Origin: Kineosphaera limosa NBRC 100340
GTDB taxonomy: Bacteria; Actinomycetota; Actinomycetes; Actinomycetales; Dermatophilaceae
DNA length: 64,000 bases
Assembly (NCBI RefSeq): GCF_000298215.1
Contig: NZ_BAHD01000031.1
Span: 1-64,000, forward strand
Reading direction: 5' to 3'
Part shown: positions 46,492 to 56,074 of the stretch, piece after piece
How positions within the stretch are numbered: position 1 is the first letter of the stretch
How the letters are laid out: the number at the start of each line of letters is the position of its first letter
Position numbers and translations under genes: made by a program
The notes under the pieces: generated by a model
What the model was told of the DNA's origin: nothing
Databases searched by the model: none
The model's input: only the letters and a program-made list of their open reading frames with translations

Positions 46492-47034
46492 GTGTCGAGT
46501 TCGCTCTTGCCCATCACCACCGAGCGGCTGCGGCTGCGCGCCCACACGGCGGCCGACGCCGGCTGGCTGCAGCGCGTGTACGGGCGCCCGGATGTCGCGC
46601 TCTACCTGCTGGACGAGCCGTGGACTGCCGAGCTGGCAGCCGTCAAGGTGAGCGAGCGCATCGCGCGCGTCGATCTGGACGGGGAATCCCGCGGGCTGGC
46701 TCTCGCAGTGGAACGTGACGGTGAGGCGATCGGCGATGTCGTGCTGTGGCGCACGGGGCCTGATGCGCGCCTGGCCGAAATCGGCTGGGTGCTCGACCCG
46801 GCGCACGGCGGTCACGGCTACGCCCGCGAGGCTGTCTCGGCCCTGCTGACGCTCGCGTTCGAGCACTACGGACTGCACCGGGTCGCCGCTCAAATGGACG
46901 CCCGCAACACCGCCTCCGCACGCCTCGCGGAGGCGGTCGGGATGCGCCGTGAGGCACACTTGCGGGCCAACTGGTGGAGCAAGGGTGAATGGACCGACAC
47001 CCTGATCTTCGGCGCCCTGCTCACCGATCGCTGA
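46492..47034 (+). CDS. GNAT-family N-acetyltransferase (RimJ/RimL type)
   Basis: A 180-aa acetyltransferase. It opens LPITTERLRLRAHTAADAGW, the acetyl-CoA loop is GHGYAREAV, and the C-terminal NTASARLAEAVGMRREAHLR is typical of RimJ/RimL-like enzymes. Acceptor unknown. GTG start at 46492, after GGGAGG that is set rather close. Confidence 0.87.
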   Translation: MSSSLLPITTERLRLRAHTAADAGWLQRVYGRPDVALYLLDEPWTAELAAVKVSERIARVDLDGESRGLALAVERDGEAIGDVVLWRTGPDARLAEIGWVLDPAHGGHGYAREAVSALLTLAFEHYGLHRVAAQMDARNTASARLAEAVGMRREAHLRANWWSKGEWTDTLIFGALLTDR

Positions 47035-47134
47035 TTGTCGAACAGCAGGGCCAGCACGAGCGCCGGAGCAGCGACGCGCCGATGCGGACGGCGGCGGGGC
47101 GGCGTTGTCGGTGCTCTGTTGAATACTGGCGCGC

Positions 47135-48580
47135 GTGACTCAACCAGCCCGAGCGCCTCTGCCGGAGAGGGCGGCCGACACCACGGCGGAGCAGCCGTGG
47201 CCGGTGCGGCTGCTCTCGGCCAAGATGGGCGAGTACATCGCCAAGATGTCGGCCGTGTGGGTCGAGGGGCAGATCGTCGAGCTCAACCATCGCGGTGCGG
47301 CGCAGTACTGCTACCTGACGCTGCGAGACCCCGACGCCGACGTGTCGCTGTCCGTGTCGATGCCGGTGCGGGCCTTCGACGTGGCCGGCATGCCGATGAG
47401 CCAAGGCGCGCGGGTCGTCGCGCACATCAAGCCGGGCTTCTGGCCCAAGCGCGGCACCCTGCAGATGGAGGGTCGGGCGATCCGGCCCGTCGGCGAGGGT
47501 GAACTGCTCGCCCGGCTGGAACAGCTCAAACGCATCCTTGCCGCCGAGGGCCTGTTCGCGGCCGAGCGCAAACGCCGCCTGCCGTTCCTGCCCGGCTGCG
47601 TCGGGCTCATCTGCGGGCGCAATTCCGCCGCCGAACGGGATGTCGTCGAGAACGCCCGGCGCCGCTGGCCGGCACTGCGGTTCGAGATCCGGCAGGTGCC
47701 GGTGCAGGGCACGGATGCGGTGAGCGCGGTCCGCGCAGCGCTGGTCGACCTCGACGCTCAAACGCACGTCGACGTCATCGTCGTGGCCCGCGGCGGCGGC
47801 TCCTTCGAAGACCTGTTGCCGTTCAGCAACGAGGCGCTGATCCGCGCGGTCGCCGACGCCCGCACTCCGGTTGTCAGCGCCATCGGCCACGACATCGACA
47901 CTCCCCTGCTCGACTTCGTCGCCGACCTGCGCGCCTCCACCCCGACCGACGCGGCCAAGCGCATCGTGCCCGACGCGGCCTCCGAGCTGGCCGGCCTCGA
48001 CCGTGCCCGCGGCCGCATCCGCGCCGCCCAACAGCGCCGACTACACGGGGAAGCCGACCGGTTACGCACGCTGCGTTCCCGCCCAGTGCTGGCCTCCCCC
48101 GCCGCGATGATCGAGCCGCACCTGCGGCAGATCCAGGCCCTGCGGCTGCGCGCGCGACAAGTCGTGAGCGCCCGCGTCGACCGCGGCGCCGACGAGATCG
48201 TGCACCTGCGCGCCCGCGCCCGCGCCTTGTCGCCCCAGTCGACCCTGGACCGCGGCTACGCGGTTGTTTCGCACGCCGACGGCCGCACGGTCACCGACCG
48301 ACTGGAGGTCGAGGCGCGAGAAGTGCTGCGGGTGCGGGTCGCCCGCGGCGACTTCGCGGTCACCCCCGTGACAGCCCGCTCCGGCGAGCCGGAGCCGAGC
48401 AGCACCCAGGCAGCAAAGACCGCTACGGCAACCAAGACCACGTCGCGGTCGACCAGGAACAAGAGCACAACGAGCGCCAGGCCCGCCCCGAGAGCCAAAG
48501 CGGCCACGCGGGCCAGAACCCCACCGGCCGTCACCGAGAAGTCCACGAAATCCTCCGAGCCCACCGACGCGAAGGCGTGA
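47135..48580 (+). CDS. xseA: Exodeoxyribonuclease VII large subunit
   Basis: A 481-aa protein. The N-terminal OB fold (about 20-120) includes YIAKMSAVWVEGQIVELNHR. The nuclease part has LICGRNSAAERDVVENARRR, the signature DVIVVARGGGSFEDLLPFSN, and ISAIGHDIDTPLLDFVADLR in part (SAIGHDIDTPLLD). A coiled coil follows, and a Ser/Thr/Lys/Ala tail of about 55 residues is unusual in length. It degrades single-stranded DNA with XseB. GTG start. Confidence 0.94.
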   Translation: MTQPARAPLPERAADTTAEQPWPVRLLSAKMGEYIAKMSAVWVEGQIVELNHRGAAQYCYLTLRDPDADVSLSVSMPVRAFDVAGMPMSQGARVVAHIKPGFWPKRGTLQMEGRAIRPVGEGELLARLEQLKRILAAEGLFAAERKRRLPFLPGCVGLICGRNSAAERDVVENARRRWPALRFEIRQVPVQGTDAVSAVRAALVDLDAQTHVDVIVVARGGGSFEDLLPFSNEALIRAVADARTPVVSAIGHDIDTPLLDFVADLRASTPTDAAKRIVPDAASELAGLDRARGRIRAAQQRRLHGEADRLRTLRSRPVLASPAAMIEPHLRQIQALRLRARQVVSARVDRGADEIVHLRARARALSPQSTLDRGYAVVSHADGRTVTDRLEVEAREVLRVRVARGDFAVTPVTARSGEPEPSSTQAAKTATATKTTSRSTRNKSTTSARPAPRAKAATRARTPPAVTEKSTKSSEPTDAKA

Positions 48581-48584
48581 CGAC

Positions 48585-48869
48585 ATGACCGACCCCAGCA
48601 CCGACCGCAGCGAGGCCGAGCTCGCGGCCGTCTCGACCCTCACCTACGAGCAGGCCCGCGACGAACTCGTCGCGATCGTCGCGCGACTGGAGAGCGGCCA
48701 ACTCGACCTCGAGGCGTCGATGGCCCTGTGGCAGCGCGGCGAGAGTCTGGCCGACCACTGCACCCGCTGGCTCGACGGCGCCCAAGCCCAACTCCAGGGC
48801 GAGGCCCCGGACGACGAGCAATCGGCCGGTTCACGGCCACCGGCCGATTCCGACACCGACGAAGGCTGA
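48585..48869 (+). CDS. xseB: Exodeoxyribonuclease VII small subunit
   Basis: A 94-aa protein. The conserved helical core is LTYEQARDELVAIVARLESG, then QLDLEASMALWQRGESLADH. It starts four bases after xseA and forms the multi-copy small subunit that holds XseA. The acidic tail is longer than in E. coli. Confidence 0.93.
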   Translation: MTDPSTDRSEAELAAVSTLTYEQARDELVAIVARLESGQLDLEASMALWQRGESLADHCTRWLDGAQAQLQGEAPDDEQSAGSRPPADSDTDEG

Positions 48870-48897
48870 GACTCAAGGCGCCCTACGACGACGCGGC

Positions 48898-50691
48898 TCA
48901 CTCCTTGTGGTGGCTTGGTGCCAACTCGTAGACAGGCGTGTCCAGCCCCTCGAGGCGCGCCTTGAGCTGCAGGGACAGGTAGCGCGAGTAGTGCCGCGCC
49001 TGGTGCAGGTTTCCGCCCATGAACCACAGGTTGGGCACCTGCGTCGGCTTCCACATGTTGCGCAGTTCGCCCTCCCAGGGGCCGGGGTCCTTGGGGGTGT
49101 CCGAGCCCAGACCCCAGCACTTGCCGACCGCGTCGGCGACGTCCTGGCTGATGAGTTGCGCAGCCCAGCCGTTCATCGACCCGTAGCCGGTGGCGGCCAC
49201 GACGAGGTCGGCCTCCAGCTCCGTGCCGTCGTCCAGCACGACGCTGCGCGCCCGCAGTTCCTTGACCCGCGCGGGTGACACAAGTTTGATCTCACCCTTG
49301 GCGACCAGGTCGGAGGCGCCGATGTCGATGTAGTAGCCGGAGCCGCGGCGCAGGTACTTCAGGAAGAGCCCGGAGTCGTCGGCACCGAAGTCGAGCATGA
49401 ACCCGGCCTGCTCCAGTGCGTCGTAGAACTCCTGGTCCTGCTCGCGGATGGCGTCGAACGCCGGCCGCTGGAAGTCGGGCAGGATGCGATACGGGATCGA
49501 GGCGAAGATGAGGTCCGCGGTGTCGTGATCGACACCGGCCTCGACCGCCTCCTCCGAATACAGCGGGCCTAGCACGTGCTCCATCAGCGAATCGGAGCGC
49601 ACGATGTGCGTCGTCGATCGCTGCAGCATCGTCACGTCGGCGCCGTTCTCCCAGAGGTCGGCGCAGATGTCGTGGGCGGAGTTGTTCGAGCCGATGACCA
49701 CCGCCTTCTTGCCGCGGTACCTCTCACCGCCGGGGTGGGCCGAGCTGTGGTGCAGGTCGCCGGTGAAGACGTCGGCACCAGGGATATCGGGCATGTTCGG
49801 GATGCCGGACATCCCCGTGGCCAGCACCAGGTGCGTCGGGCGCAGCACCCGCTCCTGCCCTTCGCGTTCGACGGTCACCCGCCACGTGCCAGTCGGCTCG
49901 TCGAAGACTGCATCGGTGGCGCTTGTGTTGCTCCAGTAGTCCAACTCCATGATCTTGACGTAGCTCTCGAGCCAGTCACCGATCTTGTCCTTGGGCGAGA
50001 ACACGGGCCAGTCGTCGGGGAACGGCAGGTACGGCAGGTGGTCGTACCAGACCGGGTCGTGCAGGCACAGCGAGTGGTAGCGGTTGCGCCACTGGTCGCC
50101 GGGCCGCGGGTGCTTGTCGATGACGAGGGCCGGCACGCCGAGGCGGCGCAGCCGAGACGCCAGCGAGATGCCGCCCTGCCCGCCCCCGACGATGAGCACG
50201 TACGGCTGCTCGTCGAGCCCGAAACTCTCCAGCCGCTTGGTGCGGCGGTCCAGCCAGTTGTCGGCGTTGACGTTGATGCCGTGCTCGGCACCGAGGATGC
50301 GGCGCCGCCCGCGCGGCTCGCGGTGCTCGAGCAGCTCCTGCGCGCTGGTCAGGAACGTCCAGCAGCCGCCCTCGCGCAGTCGGGCGATCCCCTTGCCGGT
50401 GAAGGTGTCGTTCTCGAAGGTGAACTGCACGGTCGTCACTCCGTCGGCGACCTCGGCCGCGGTGACTGCGATATCGCGCGGCCAGCTACCGGGGTCGACG
50501 GCGCCGAGCATGGCAGCGATCGCGTCGCGGCCTTCGGCCGTGTGCAGGTTCCAGGTCATGGCGATCAGATCGCGCCAGTAGCACTCTTGGGCGTCGAACA
50601 GATCGGCTACCTGCTGCGCGTCGCCGGAGGTCACGGCTGCGGCGAAGCGGTCGAGCCACTCCCGGGCGACGTGGTGGGCGTCGGTCGTCAT
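48898..50691 (-). CDS. Flavin-dependent monooxygenase with an N-terminal SnoaL/NTF2-like domain
   Basis: A 597-aa protein. Residues 5-120 look like an NTF2/SnoaL-type cone (REWLDRFAAAVTSGDAQQVA, DLFDAQECYWRD). A class B flavoprotein monooxygenase follows: FAD loop LIVGGGQGGISLASRL (167-182), FxGxxxHxx-type region around FTGDLHHSSAHP, and NADPH loop VVIGSNNSAHDI. The C-terminal ATGYGSMNG matches the second FAD motif. Substrate unknown. The ATG at 50691 follows GGGAGTTTGAGG. The strand neighbour downstream is xseB (convergent). Confidence 0.9.
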   Translation of the reverse strand: MTTDAHHVAREWLDRFAAAVTSGDAQQVADLFDAQECYWRDLIAMTWNLHTAEGRDAIAAMLGAVDPGSWPRDIAVTAAEVADGVTTVQFTFENDTFTGKGIARLREGGCWTFLTSAQELLEHREPRGRRRILGAEHGINVNADNWLDRRTKRLESFGLDEQPYVLIVGGGQGGISLASRLRRLGVPALVIDKHPRPGDQWRNRYHSLCLHDPVWYDHLPYLPFPDDWPVFSPKDKIGDWLESYVKIMELDYWSNTSATDAVFDEPTGTWRVTVEREGQERVLRPTHLVLATGMSGIPNMPDIPGADVFTGDLHHSSAHPGGERYRGKKAVVIGSNNSAHDICADLWENGADVTMLQRSTTHIVRSDSLMEHVLGPLYSEEAVEAGVDHDTADLIFASIPYRILPDFQRPAFDAIREQDQEFYDALEQAGFMLDFGADDSGLFLKYLRRGSGYYIDIGASDLVAKGEIKLVSPARVKELRARSVVLDDGTELEADLVVAATGYGSMNGWAAQLISQDVADAVGKCWGLGSDTPKDPGPWEGELRNMWKPTQVPNLWFMGGNLHQARHYSRYLSLQLKARLEGLDTPVYELAPSHHKE

Positions 50692-50793
50692 CCTCAAACT
50701 CCCTTGTTCGATGATGGCGCCGGGTTTCCCCAGCGTTGTCGACCGACCCTAGGTCGCGCCCAGCGCGAGCGGAAGGGCTATCGGCTGGCGCGC

Positions 50794-51492
50794 TCAGGAG
50801 CCGGTGGGCGTGGGTACGCCAACAGTGAGCTCGGCGGCGGGACGCAGGGAAGCGGCGGCCTGCTGCAGGGCCTCGGAGTCGGTGAGGCCGGTGACGACGA
50901 CGATAGTGCCGTCGATGGTGGCTACATAGCTGGTGCGCACCGGATCGCCGGAGGTCGCGTAGCTCGCCCACTGCCGCCCGGCGATGTCGACCGGCTGCCC
51001 CGCAGCGCCGTGCTGCGTGCGGGCCGCGATCCACGCCTGGTCGGTCTGTTCGTCCTTCGCCCCCGCCTGCTCGGTGCCCAGGTAGGCGGATTCGTCCTGG
51101 CCGTGGGTCCAGCCGGCGTGCCAGCCGGTCAGCCCCTGCTCGCTGGTCTGCCGCACGCTGGTCGGACGCCAGGGCGCCGGCACCTGCGGCACGAACAACG
51201 TGAGGCCGGTCTGGCTGGAGACGTACTGCGCGGACGCCACGACATCGACCGCCGGGCGGTCGATCCGCGAGGGGCGCGGCAGGAGCGCGAGCCACACCGT
51301 CACGACCGCGAGCACGACGACCATCGAGAGCACGAGGCTGCGCCAGTTGCCCCGCCCGTGCGCGCGCCGCGGCGGCGGACCCGGACGGGTGGCTGCGGGG
51401 GGCTGGCCCGACCCCTCCCCTGCGGGCGGCGTAGAGGCGGGCGCGGACGTCGGGGTCGCGGGAGGCGTCGGATCGGAGGGCGTCGAACTCAC
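50794..51492 (-). CDS. DUF4245 family membrane-anchored protein
   Basis: A 232-aa protein. The first 55 residues are Pro/Ser/Thr-rich, then a single membrane helix (about 63-82) follows, and an extracytoplasmic DUF4245 domain (about 95-225: TLFVPQVPAPWRPTSVR and VVVTGLTDSEALQQAAASLR). Common in actinobacteria, function unknown. GTG start at 51492. Often found next to fumarase genes, but here a PfkB gene lies between. Confidence 0.82.
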   Translation of the reverse strand: MSSTPSDPTPPATPTSAPASTPPAGEGSGQPPAATRPGPPPRRAHGRGNWRSLVLSMVVVLAVVTVWLALLPRPSRIDRPAVDVVASAQYVSSQTGLTLFVPQVPAPWRPTSVRQTSEQGLTGWHAGWTHGQDESAYLGTEQAGAKDEQTDQAWIAARTQHGAAGQPVDIAGRQWASYATSGDPVRTSYVATIDGTIVVVTGLTDSEALQQAAASLRPAAELTVGVPTPTGS

Positions 51493-51638
51493 GGCCCTAT
51501 CCTCCCCGACTCGGCTGCATCCCCGCTCCCCGGCCCGACGCACGAATACCGCCCCACCCGCACACCACCCGGCAGCGCCGCGCAGGATCTCGCCGCCTGC
51601 CACCCATCCACGTCCGCCGGAGCACTACGGTGTGGGTC

Positions 51639-52553
51639 ATGCACGCGCCCGTGATCGTCGCCGGAGAGGCCCTCATCGACATCGTCGTCTCCCGCACCGG
51701 AGAGGCGGAACACGTCGGTGGCAGCCCCGCCAACGTCGCCATCGGTCTGTCCCGCCTCGACCACCCGGCGCAATTGGCCTGCCACATCGGCACCGACGAG
51801 CGCGGCCAGCGCATCGAGAAGCACCTGGCGGGCGAGAACGTGGGGCTCTTCCCCGGCAGCACCAACGCCGAGCGCACTCCGACGGCGACCGCGCTCCTGG
51901 GCCCCGACGGCGCCGCCACCTATGCCTTCAAGATCACCTGGGAGTTCGATCCGCAGCTCAATGTGCCGGCGGGCGTGCACTTCCACACCGGCTCCATCGC
52001 CGCCGTGCTGCAGCCGGGCGGCGACGGGGTACGCGACGTCATCGCGCGCATCCACGACGAATCGACGATCTCCTACGACCCCAACGCCCGGCCGCAGCTC
52101 ATGGGCCACCCCGAGGACGTGCAGGCCCGCGTCGACGAGTTGGTCTCGCTCAGCGACGTGGTCAAGGCCAGCGACGAAGACATCGAGTGGATCTACCCCG
52201 GCGAGCAGCTCGAGGACGTGCTGCACAAGTGGTCGGATCTCGGCGTGTCCGTCGCCGTCGCGACCCGCGGCGGCAAGGGCGCGCTCGTGCTCGTGCAGAA
52301 CCAGCTGCACTCGGTGAGCCTGCCGGAGGTCGAGGTGGTCGACACCGTCGGCGCCGGCGACTCGTTCATGTCCGGCATCCTGTCGGGCCTGCTCGACGAG
52401 GGCCTGCTGGGCGGTCCGGACGCCCGGGAGCGGCTGCGCGCCGCCGACTGGCCCCAGATCCAGCCGTGCGTGGCCCGCGGCCTGGCGTGCGCCGCGATCA
52501 CCGTGGCCCGCGCCGGCGCCAACCCGCCCCGCCGCGTCGAACTCGCCGACTGA
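51639..52553 (+). CDS. PfkB-family carbohydrate kinase (fructokinase-like)
   Basis: A 304-aa kinase. It opens VIVAGEALIDIVV, with EHVGGSPANVAIGLSRL (substrate site) and the PfkB signature VVDTVGAGDSFMSGILSGLL, including the catalytic Asp. It phosphorylates a sugar, most like fructose, with ATP. I start at the second ATG (51639) because the family motif follows closely. Confidence 0.9.
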   Translation: MHAPVIVAGEALIDIVVSRTGEAEHVGGSPANVAIGLSRLDHPAQLACHIGTDERGQRIEKHLAGENVGLFPGSTNAERTPTATALLGPDGAATYAFKITWEFDPQLNVPAGVHFHTGSIAAVLQPGGDGVRDVIARIHDESTISYDPNARPQLMGHPEDVQARVDELVSLSDVVKASDEDIEWIYPGEQLEDVLHKWSDLGVSVAVATRGGKGALVLVQNQLHSVSLPEVEVVDTVGAGDSFMSGILSGLLDEGLLGGPDARERLRAADWPQIQPCVARGLACAAITVARAGANPPRRVELAD

Positions 52554-52713
52554 CGCCGCCGCACTCCGACGCGTCCCCCAGCCATGAGGCCGACCGTACG
52601 GCGTCATCCGCGGACCTACGGCCTGAACGCCCGAATCGTCGCTGGCTAGGCTGAGCCCAGCAACCTCCGGGCCCGCGACGCGAGCCCAGGAGCCGGTGAT
52701 GAAGGAGCGCGCG

Positions 52714-54429
52714 ATGGCCGAGTTCGCTTACGAAGACCTGCTGCCTCTGGGGCAGGACGAGACCCCGTACCGGTTGTTGACCAGCGAAGGGGTCAGTACG
52801 GTGCAGGGTCCCGACGGGATGACGTTCCTGCGGGTCGAACCGGAGGCGCTGCGGCTGCTCACCGAGACCGCGATGCACGACATCGCCCACTACCTGCGCC
52901 CCGGCCACCTGGCCCAGCTGCGCAAGATCCTCGATGACCCGCAAGCCAGCGACAACGACAAGTTCGTCGCCCTCGACCTGCTCAAGAACGCCAATATCGC
53001 CGCCGGTGGAGTCCTGCCGATGTGTCAGGACACCGGCACGGCGATCGTCATGGGCAAGCGCGGGCAGCACGTGCTCACGCAAGGCACCGACGAGCGGCCG
53101 ATCAGCGAGGGCGTCTACGACGCCTACACCCGGCTCAACCTGCGCTACTCGCAGATGGCCCCGGTGACCATGTGGGAGGAGAAGAACACCGGCTCCAACC
53201 TGCCGGCGCAGATCGAGCTGTACGCCGACACCCTGCCCGGGCACGAGACGACCTACAAGTTCCTCTTCATGGCCAAGGGCGGCGGTAGCGCCAACAAGTC
53301 CTTCCTCTTCCAAGAGACCAAGGCGATCCTGTCGCCGAGCCGGATGATGGACTTCCTGCGCGAGAAGATCGCCTCCCTGGGCACCGCCGCCTGCCCGCCG
53401 TACCACCTGGCCATCGTCATCGGCGGCACGAGCGCCGAGTTCGCGCTCAAGACCGCCAAGTACGCCTCCGCCCGCTACCTCGACCCGCTGCCCACCAGCG
53501 GCGACGCGGCCACCGGTCACGGCTTCCGCGACGTGGAGATGGAGGAGAAGGTCCACGAGTTGACCCGCGAGTTGGGCATCGGAGCCCAGTTCGGCGGCAA
53601 GTACTTCTGCCACGACGTGCGGGTCATTCGCCTGCCCCGGCACGGCGCCAGCCTGCCGGTCGCGATCGCCGTCTCCTGCTCGGCCGACCGGCAGGCCCTC
53701 GCCAAGATCACCCCCGAGGGTGTGTTCATCGAGCAGTTGGAGACGGACCCGGCCCAGTACCTGCCCGAGACCACGCACGAGAACCTGGGTGAGCACGCCG
53801 ATGAGGCGGTGGGCGCCGCCTCCACGGGCGCCGGTGGGGTGGTCAAGATCGACCTGACCCGACCGATGCCCGACATTCTCGCGGAGCTGACCAGGCACCC
53901 GGTCAAGACGCGCCTGTCGTTGACCGGAACGCTCGTCGTGGCCCGCGATATCGCCCACGCCAAGATCCGCGAGCGGCTCGAGGCCGGCGACGACATGCCG
54001 CAGTACCTCAAGGACCACCCGGTCTACTACGCGGGTCCGGCCAAGACACCCCAGGGCATGGCCAGCGGCTCGTTCGGTCCGACGACGGCCGGGCGCATGG
54101 ACTCCTACGTCGATGAGTTCCAGGCCAAGGGCGGGTCGATGATCATGCTGGCCAAGGGCAACCGCAGCCAGCAGGTCACCGATGCGTGCGCCTCCCACGG
54201 TGGCTTCTACCTCGGTTCGATCGGCGGCCCCGCCGCGCGCCTGGCCCAGGACTGCATCACCAAGGTCGAGGTGCTGGAGTACCCCGAGCTGGGCATGGAA
54301 GCCGTGTGGAAGATCGAGGTCAAGGACTTCCCGGCATTCATCGTCGTCGATGACAAGGGCAACGACTTCTTCGCCTCCGTCGGCGGCACCCCCGTGGCGC
54401 GCACCATCCCGAAACGGCCAGGACTGTGA
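52714..54429 (+). CDS. Class I fumarate hydratase
   Basis: A 571-aa iron-sulfur fumarase that interconverts fumarate and malate in the TCA cycle. The cluster cysteines Cys104 (MCQDTGTA), Cys227 ([10 protein letters not shown]) and Cys322 (VSCSADRQ) are all present. Other marks are [20 protein letters not shown] and [20 protein letters not shown]. The ATG at 52714 follows AAGGAG. The stop overlaps the carbonic anhydrase start by four bases. Confidence 0.95.
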   Translation: MAEFAYEDLLPLGQDETPYRLLTSEGVSTVQGPDGMTFLRVEPEALRLLTETAMHDIAHYLRPGHLAQLRKILDDPQASDNDKFVALDLLKNANIAAGGVLPMCQDTGTAIVMGKRGQHVLTQGTDERPISEGVYDAYTRLNLRYSQMAPVTMWEEKNTGSNLPAQIELYADTLPGHETTYKFLFMAKGGGSANKSFLFQETKAILSPSRMMDFLREKIASLGTAACPPYHLAIVIGGTSAEFALKTAKYASARYLDPLPTSGDAATGHGFRDVEMEEKVHELTRELGIGAQFGGKYFCHDVRVIRLPRHGASLPVAIAVSCSADRQALAKITPEGVFIEQLETDPAQYLPETTHENLGEHADEAVGAASTGAGGVVKIDLTRPMPDILAELTRHPVKTRLSLTGTLVVARDIAHAKIRERLEAGDDMPQYLKDHPVYYAGPAKTPQGMASGSFGPTTAGRMDSYVDEFQAKGGSMIMLAKGNRSQQVTDACASHGGFYLGSIGGPAARLAQDCITKVEVLEYPELGMEAVWKIEVKDFPAFIVVDDKGNDFFASVGGTPVARTIPKRPGL

Positions 54430-55112
54430 GCGAGTCCCAGCCCGAGGCCGAGTCCAAGCCCGCGAGCGAGAAACGGCACAAGGCCTCCGCGGTCGAGCAG
54501 CGGCCGCAGACGCCGGCGCAGGCCTGGGCGGCGCTGCAGGCCGGCAACGACCGGTTCGTCTCCGGGCACCCCGCCCACCCCAACCAGAGCGTGGAGTACC
54601 GCGGCGAACTGGTCGGCGGGCAGGCGCCGTTCGCAACGTTCTTCGGCTGCGCCGACTCCCGGGTGGCCGCGGAGGTGATCTTCGACCAGGGCCTGGGTGA
54701 CCTCTTCGTCGTGCGCACCGCCGGGCACGTGCTCGGCGCGACAGCCCTCGGCTCCCTGGAGTTCGGCGCGGTCGTGCTCAACATCCCGCTCATCGTGGTG
54801 CTCGGGCACGACTCGTGCGGCGCGGTCAAAGCCGCGATGTCGGCCCACGAAACCGGCACGATGCCACCGGGATTCATGCGTGAACTCGTCGAACGGGTCA
54901 CCCCGAGCGTCATGGCCGCCTACCGCGCCGGGTCCTCTCGCCCCGACGAGGTGGAGGCCGAGCACGTGCGGCACACGGTCAAGCTCATCAGCGAGCGTTC
55001 GCAACTGCTCGCCCAGCGCATCGCCTCCGGCCACGTCGGCATCGTCGGACTGACGTACGCCCTGGCCGAAGGGCGCGCGCGGAAGGTGGCCAGCATCGGC
55101 GACGTGGAGTGA
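54426..55112 (+). CDS. Beta-carbonic anhydrase, first copy
   Basis: A 228-aa enzyme. Zinc ligands are Cys75 (FGCADSRV, with Asp77 and Arg79), His128 and Cys131 ([10 protein letters not shown]). It hydrates CO2 to bicarbonate. GTG start overlaps the fumarase stop (GTGA), so it is co-translated with fumarase. The N-terminal 25 residues are Glu/Ser/Lys-rich. A paralogue lies next. Confidence 0.93.
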   Translation: MSESQPEAESKPASEKRHKASAVEQRPQTPAQAWAALQAGNDRFVSGHPAHPNQSVEYRGELVGGQAPFATFFGCADSRVAAEVIFDQGLGDLFVVRTAGHVLGATALGSLEFGAVVLNIPLIVVLGHDSCGAVKAAMSAHETGTMPPGFMRELVERVTPSVMAAYRAGSSRPDEVEAEHVRHTVKLISERSQLLAQRIASGHVGIVGLTYALAEGRARKVASIGDVE

Positions 55113-55239
55113 GGCGTCCGGCCGCCAGCGCAGCTTGGGCAATGCGGGCGGCGGGCCGGGTAGACAGTTCTCAGAACGGGATTCGCGGGGCCGATGGGTA
55201 ACGGCGTACAGGCCCCGTGAGTCCTAAGGATTTGAGCCC

Positions 55240-55971
55240 ATGTCCTCTTCCTCGTCCGCTGCCGCCCCCCAGACTCCTCGGGAGGCCTTCGACCTGCTGC
55301 TGGCGGGCAACCGCCGGTTCGCGGCGAACTCGCAGCACTACCCGAACCAGGGTTCGTGGCGCCGGTCCGCTCTGACGCAGGGGCAGGAGCCGTTCGCGGT
55401 CATCTTTTCCTGCGCCGACTCCCGCGTGCCGCCGGAGCTGATCTTCGACCGCGGCCTCGGCGACCTGTTCACCGTGCGCACCGCCGGCCACTCCACGGAC
55501 CCCGGGGTGGTGGGCACCATCGAGTACGGCGTTGCGGCCTGCCCGACGAAGGTGCTGGCCGTCGTCGGCCACTCCAGCTGTGGGTCGATCGCCGCCGCCA
55601 TCGAGGCGCGGCAGAGCAACGACTTGCCGAACGGCTTCATCGGTGAGCTGGTGCAGCGGGTGCTGCCCAGCGTCGAGGCCGCCAACCGCTCCGGCCGCAC
55701 CGAGTTGCACGAGGTCGTCGCCGAGAACGTGCGCCGCACCGTGCGCGAGCTCGTCGAGGTCTCCGACGTCATCGGCGGCAAGATCGACGCCGGCGAGCTG
55801 GCGATCGTCGGGTTCGTCTACTCGCTGAGCTCCGGCGAGACCGACATCGTCGACGCGATCGGCGACCTGGGCCGCATCGACCTCGTCGACGTCGTGTCCG
55901 TGCAGGCCGAGCGCGCCACGTACGCCGCCGACGCCCTGCGTCAGCGCGTCGCCTCCCCGATGGCCGGCTGA
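55240..55971 (+). CDS. Beta-carbonic anhydrase, second copy
   Basis: A 243-aa paralogue of the previous gene. Ligands are Cys58 (FSCADSRV, with Asp60), His111 and Cys114 (VVGHSSCGSI). It has a longer C-terminal extension. It has its own 127-bp leader, so it may be separately regulated. A strong terminator follows. Confidence 0.93.
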   Translation: MSSSSSAAAPQTPREAFDLLLAGNRRFAANSQHYPNQGSWRRSALTQGQEPFAVIFSCADSRVPPELIFDRGLGDLFTVRTAGHSTDPGVVGTIEYGVAACPTKVLAVVGHSSCGSIAAAIEARQSNDLPNGFIGELVQRVLPSVEAANRSGRTELHEVVAENVRRTVRELVEVSDVIGGKIDAGELAIVGFVYSLSSGETDIVDAIGDLGRIDLVDVVSVQAERATYAADALRQRVASPMAG

Positions 55972-55989
55972 CCCAGATCCCTACAGCCG

Positions 55990-56028
55990 CAGACCCGCTG
56001 ACCGGAGCATGATCGGTCAGCGGGTCTG
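55990..56028. terminator. Perfect 15-bp hairpin between convergent genes
   Basis: CAGACCCGCTGACCG (55990-56004) pairs with CGGTCAGCGGGTCTG (56014-56028) around a 9-base loop. It stands 18 bases after the second carbonic anhydrase stop and before the end of glmM on the other strand. Confidence 0.8.
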
Positions 56029-56074
56029 TCGCGTCCGGCGGCCTGGCGGCGGCTCAGTGACTGGGAGATCCAGC

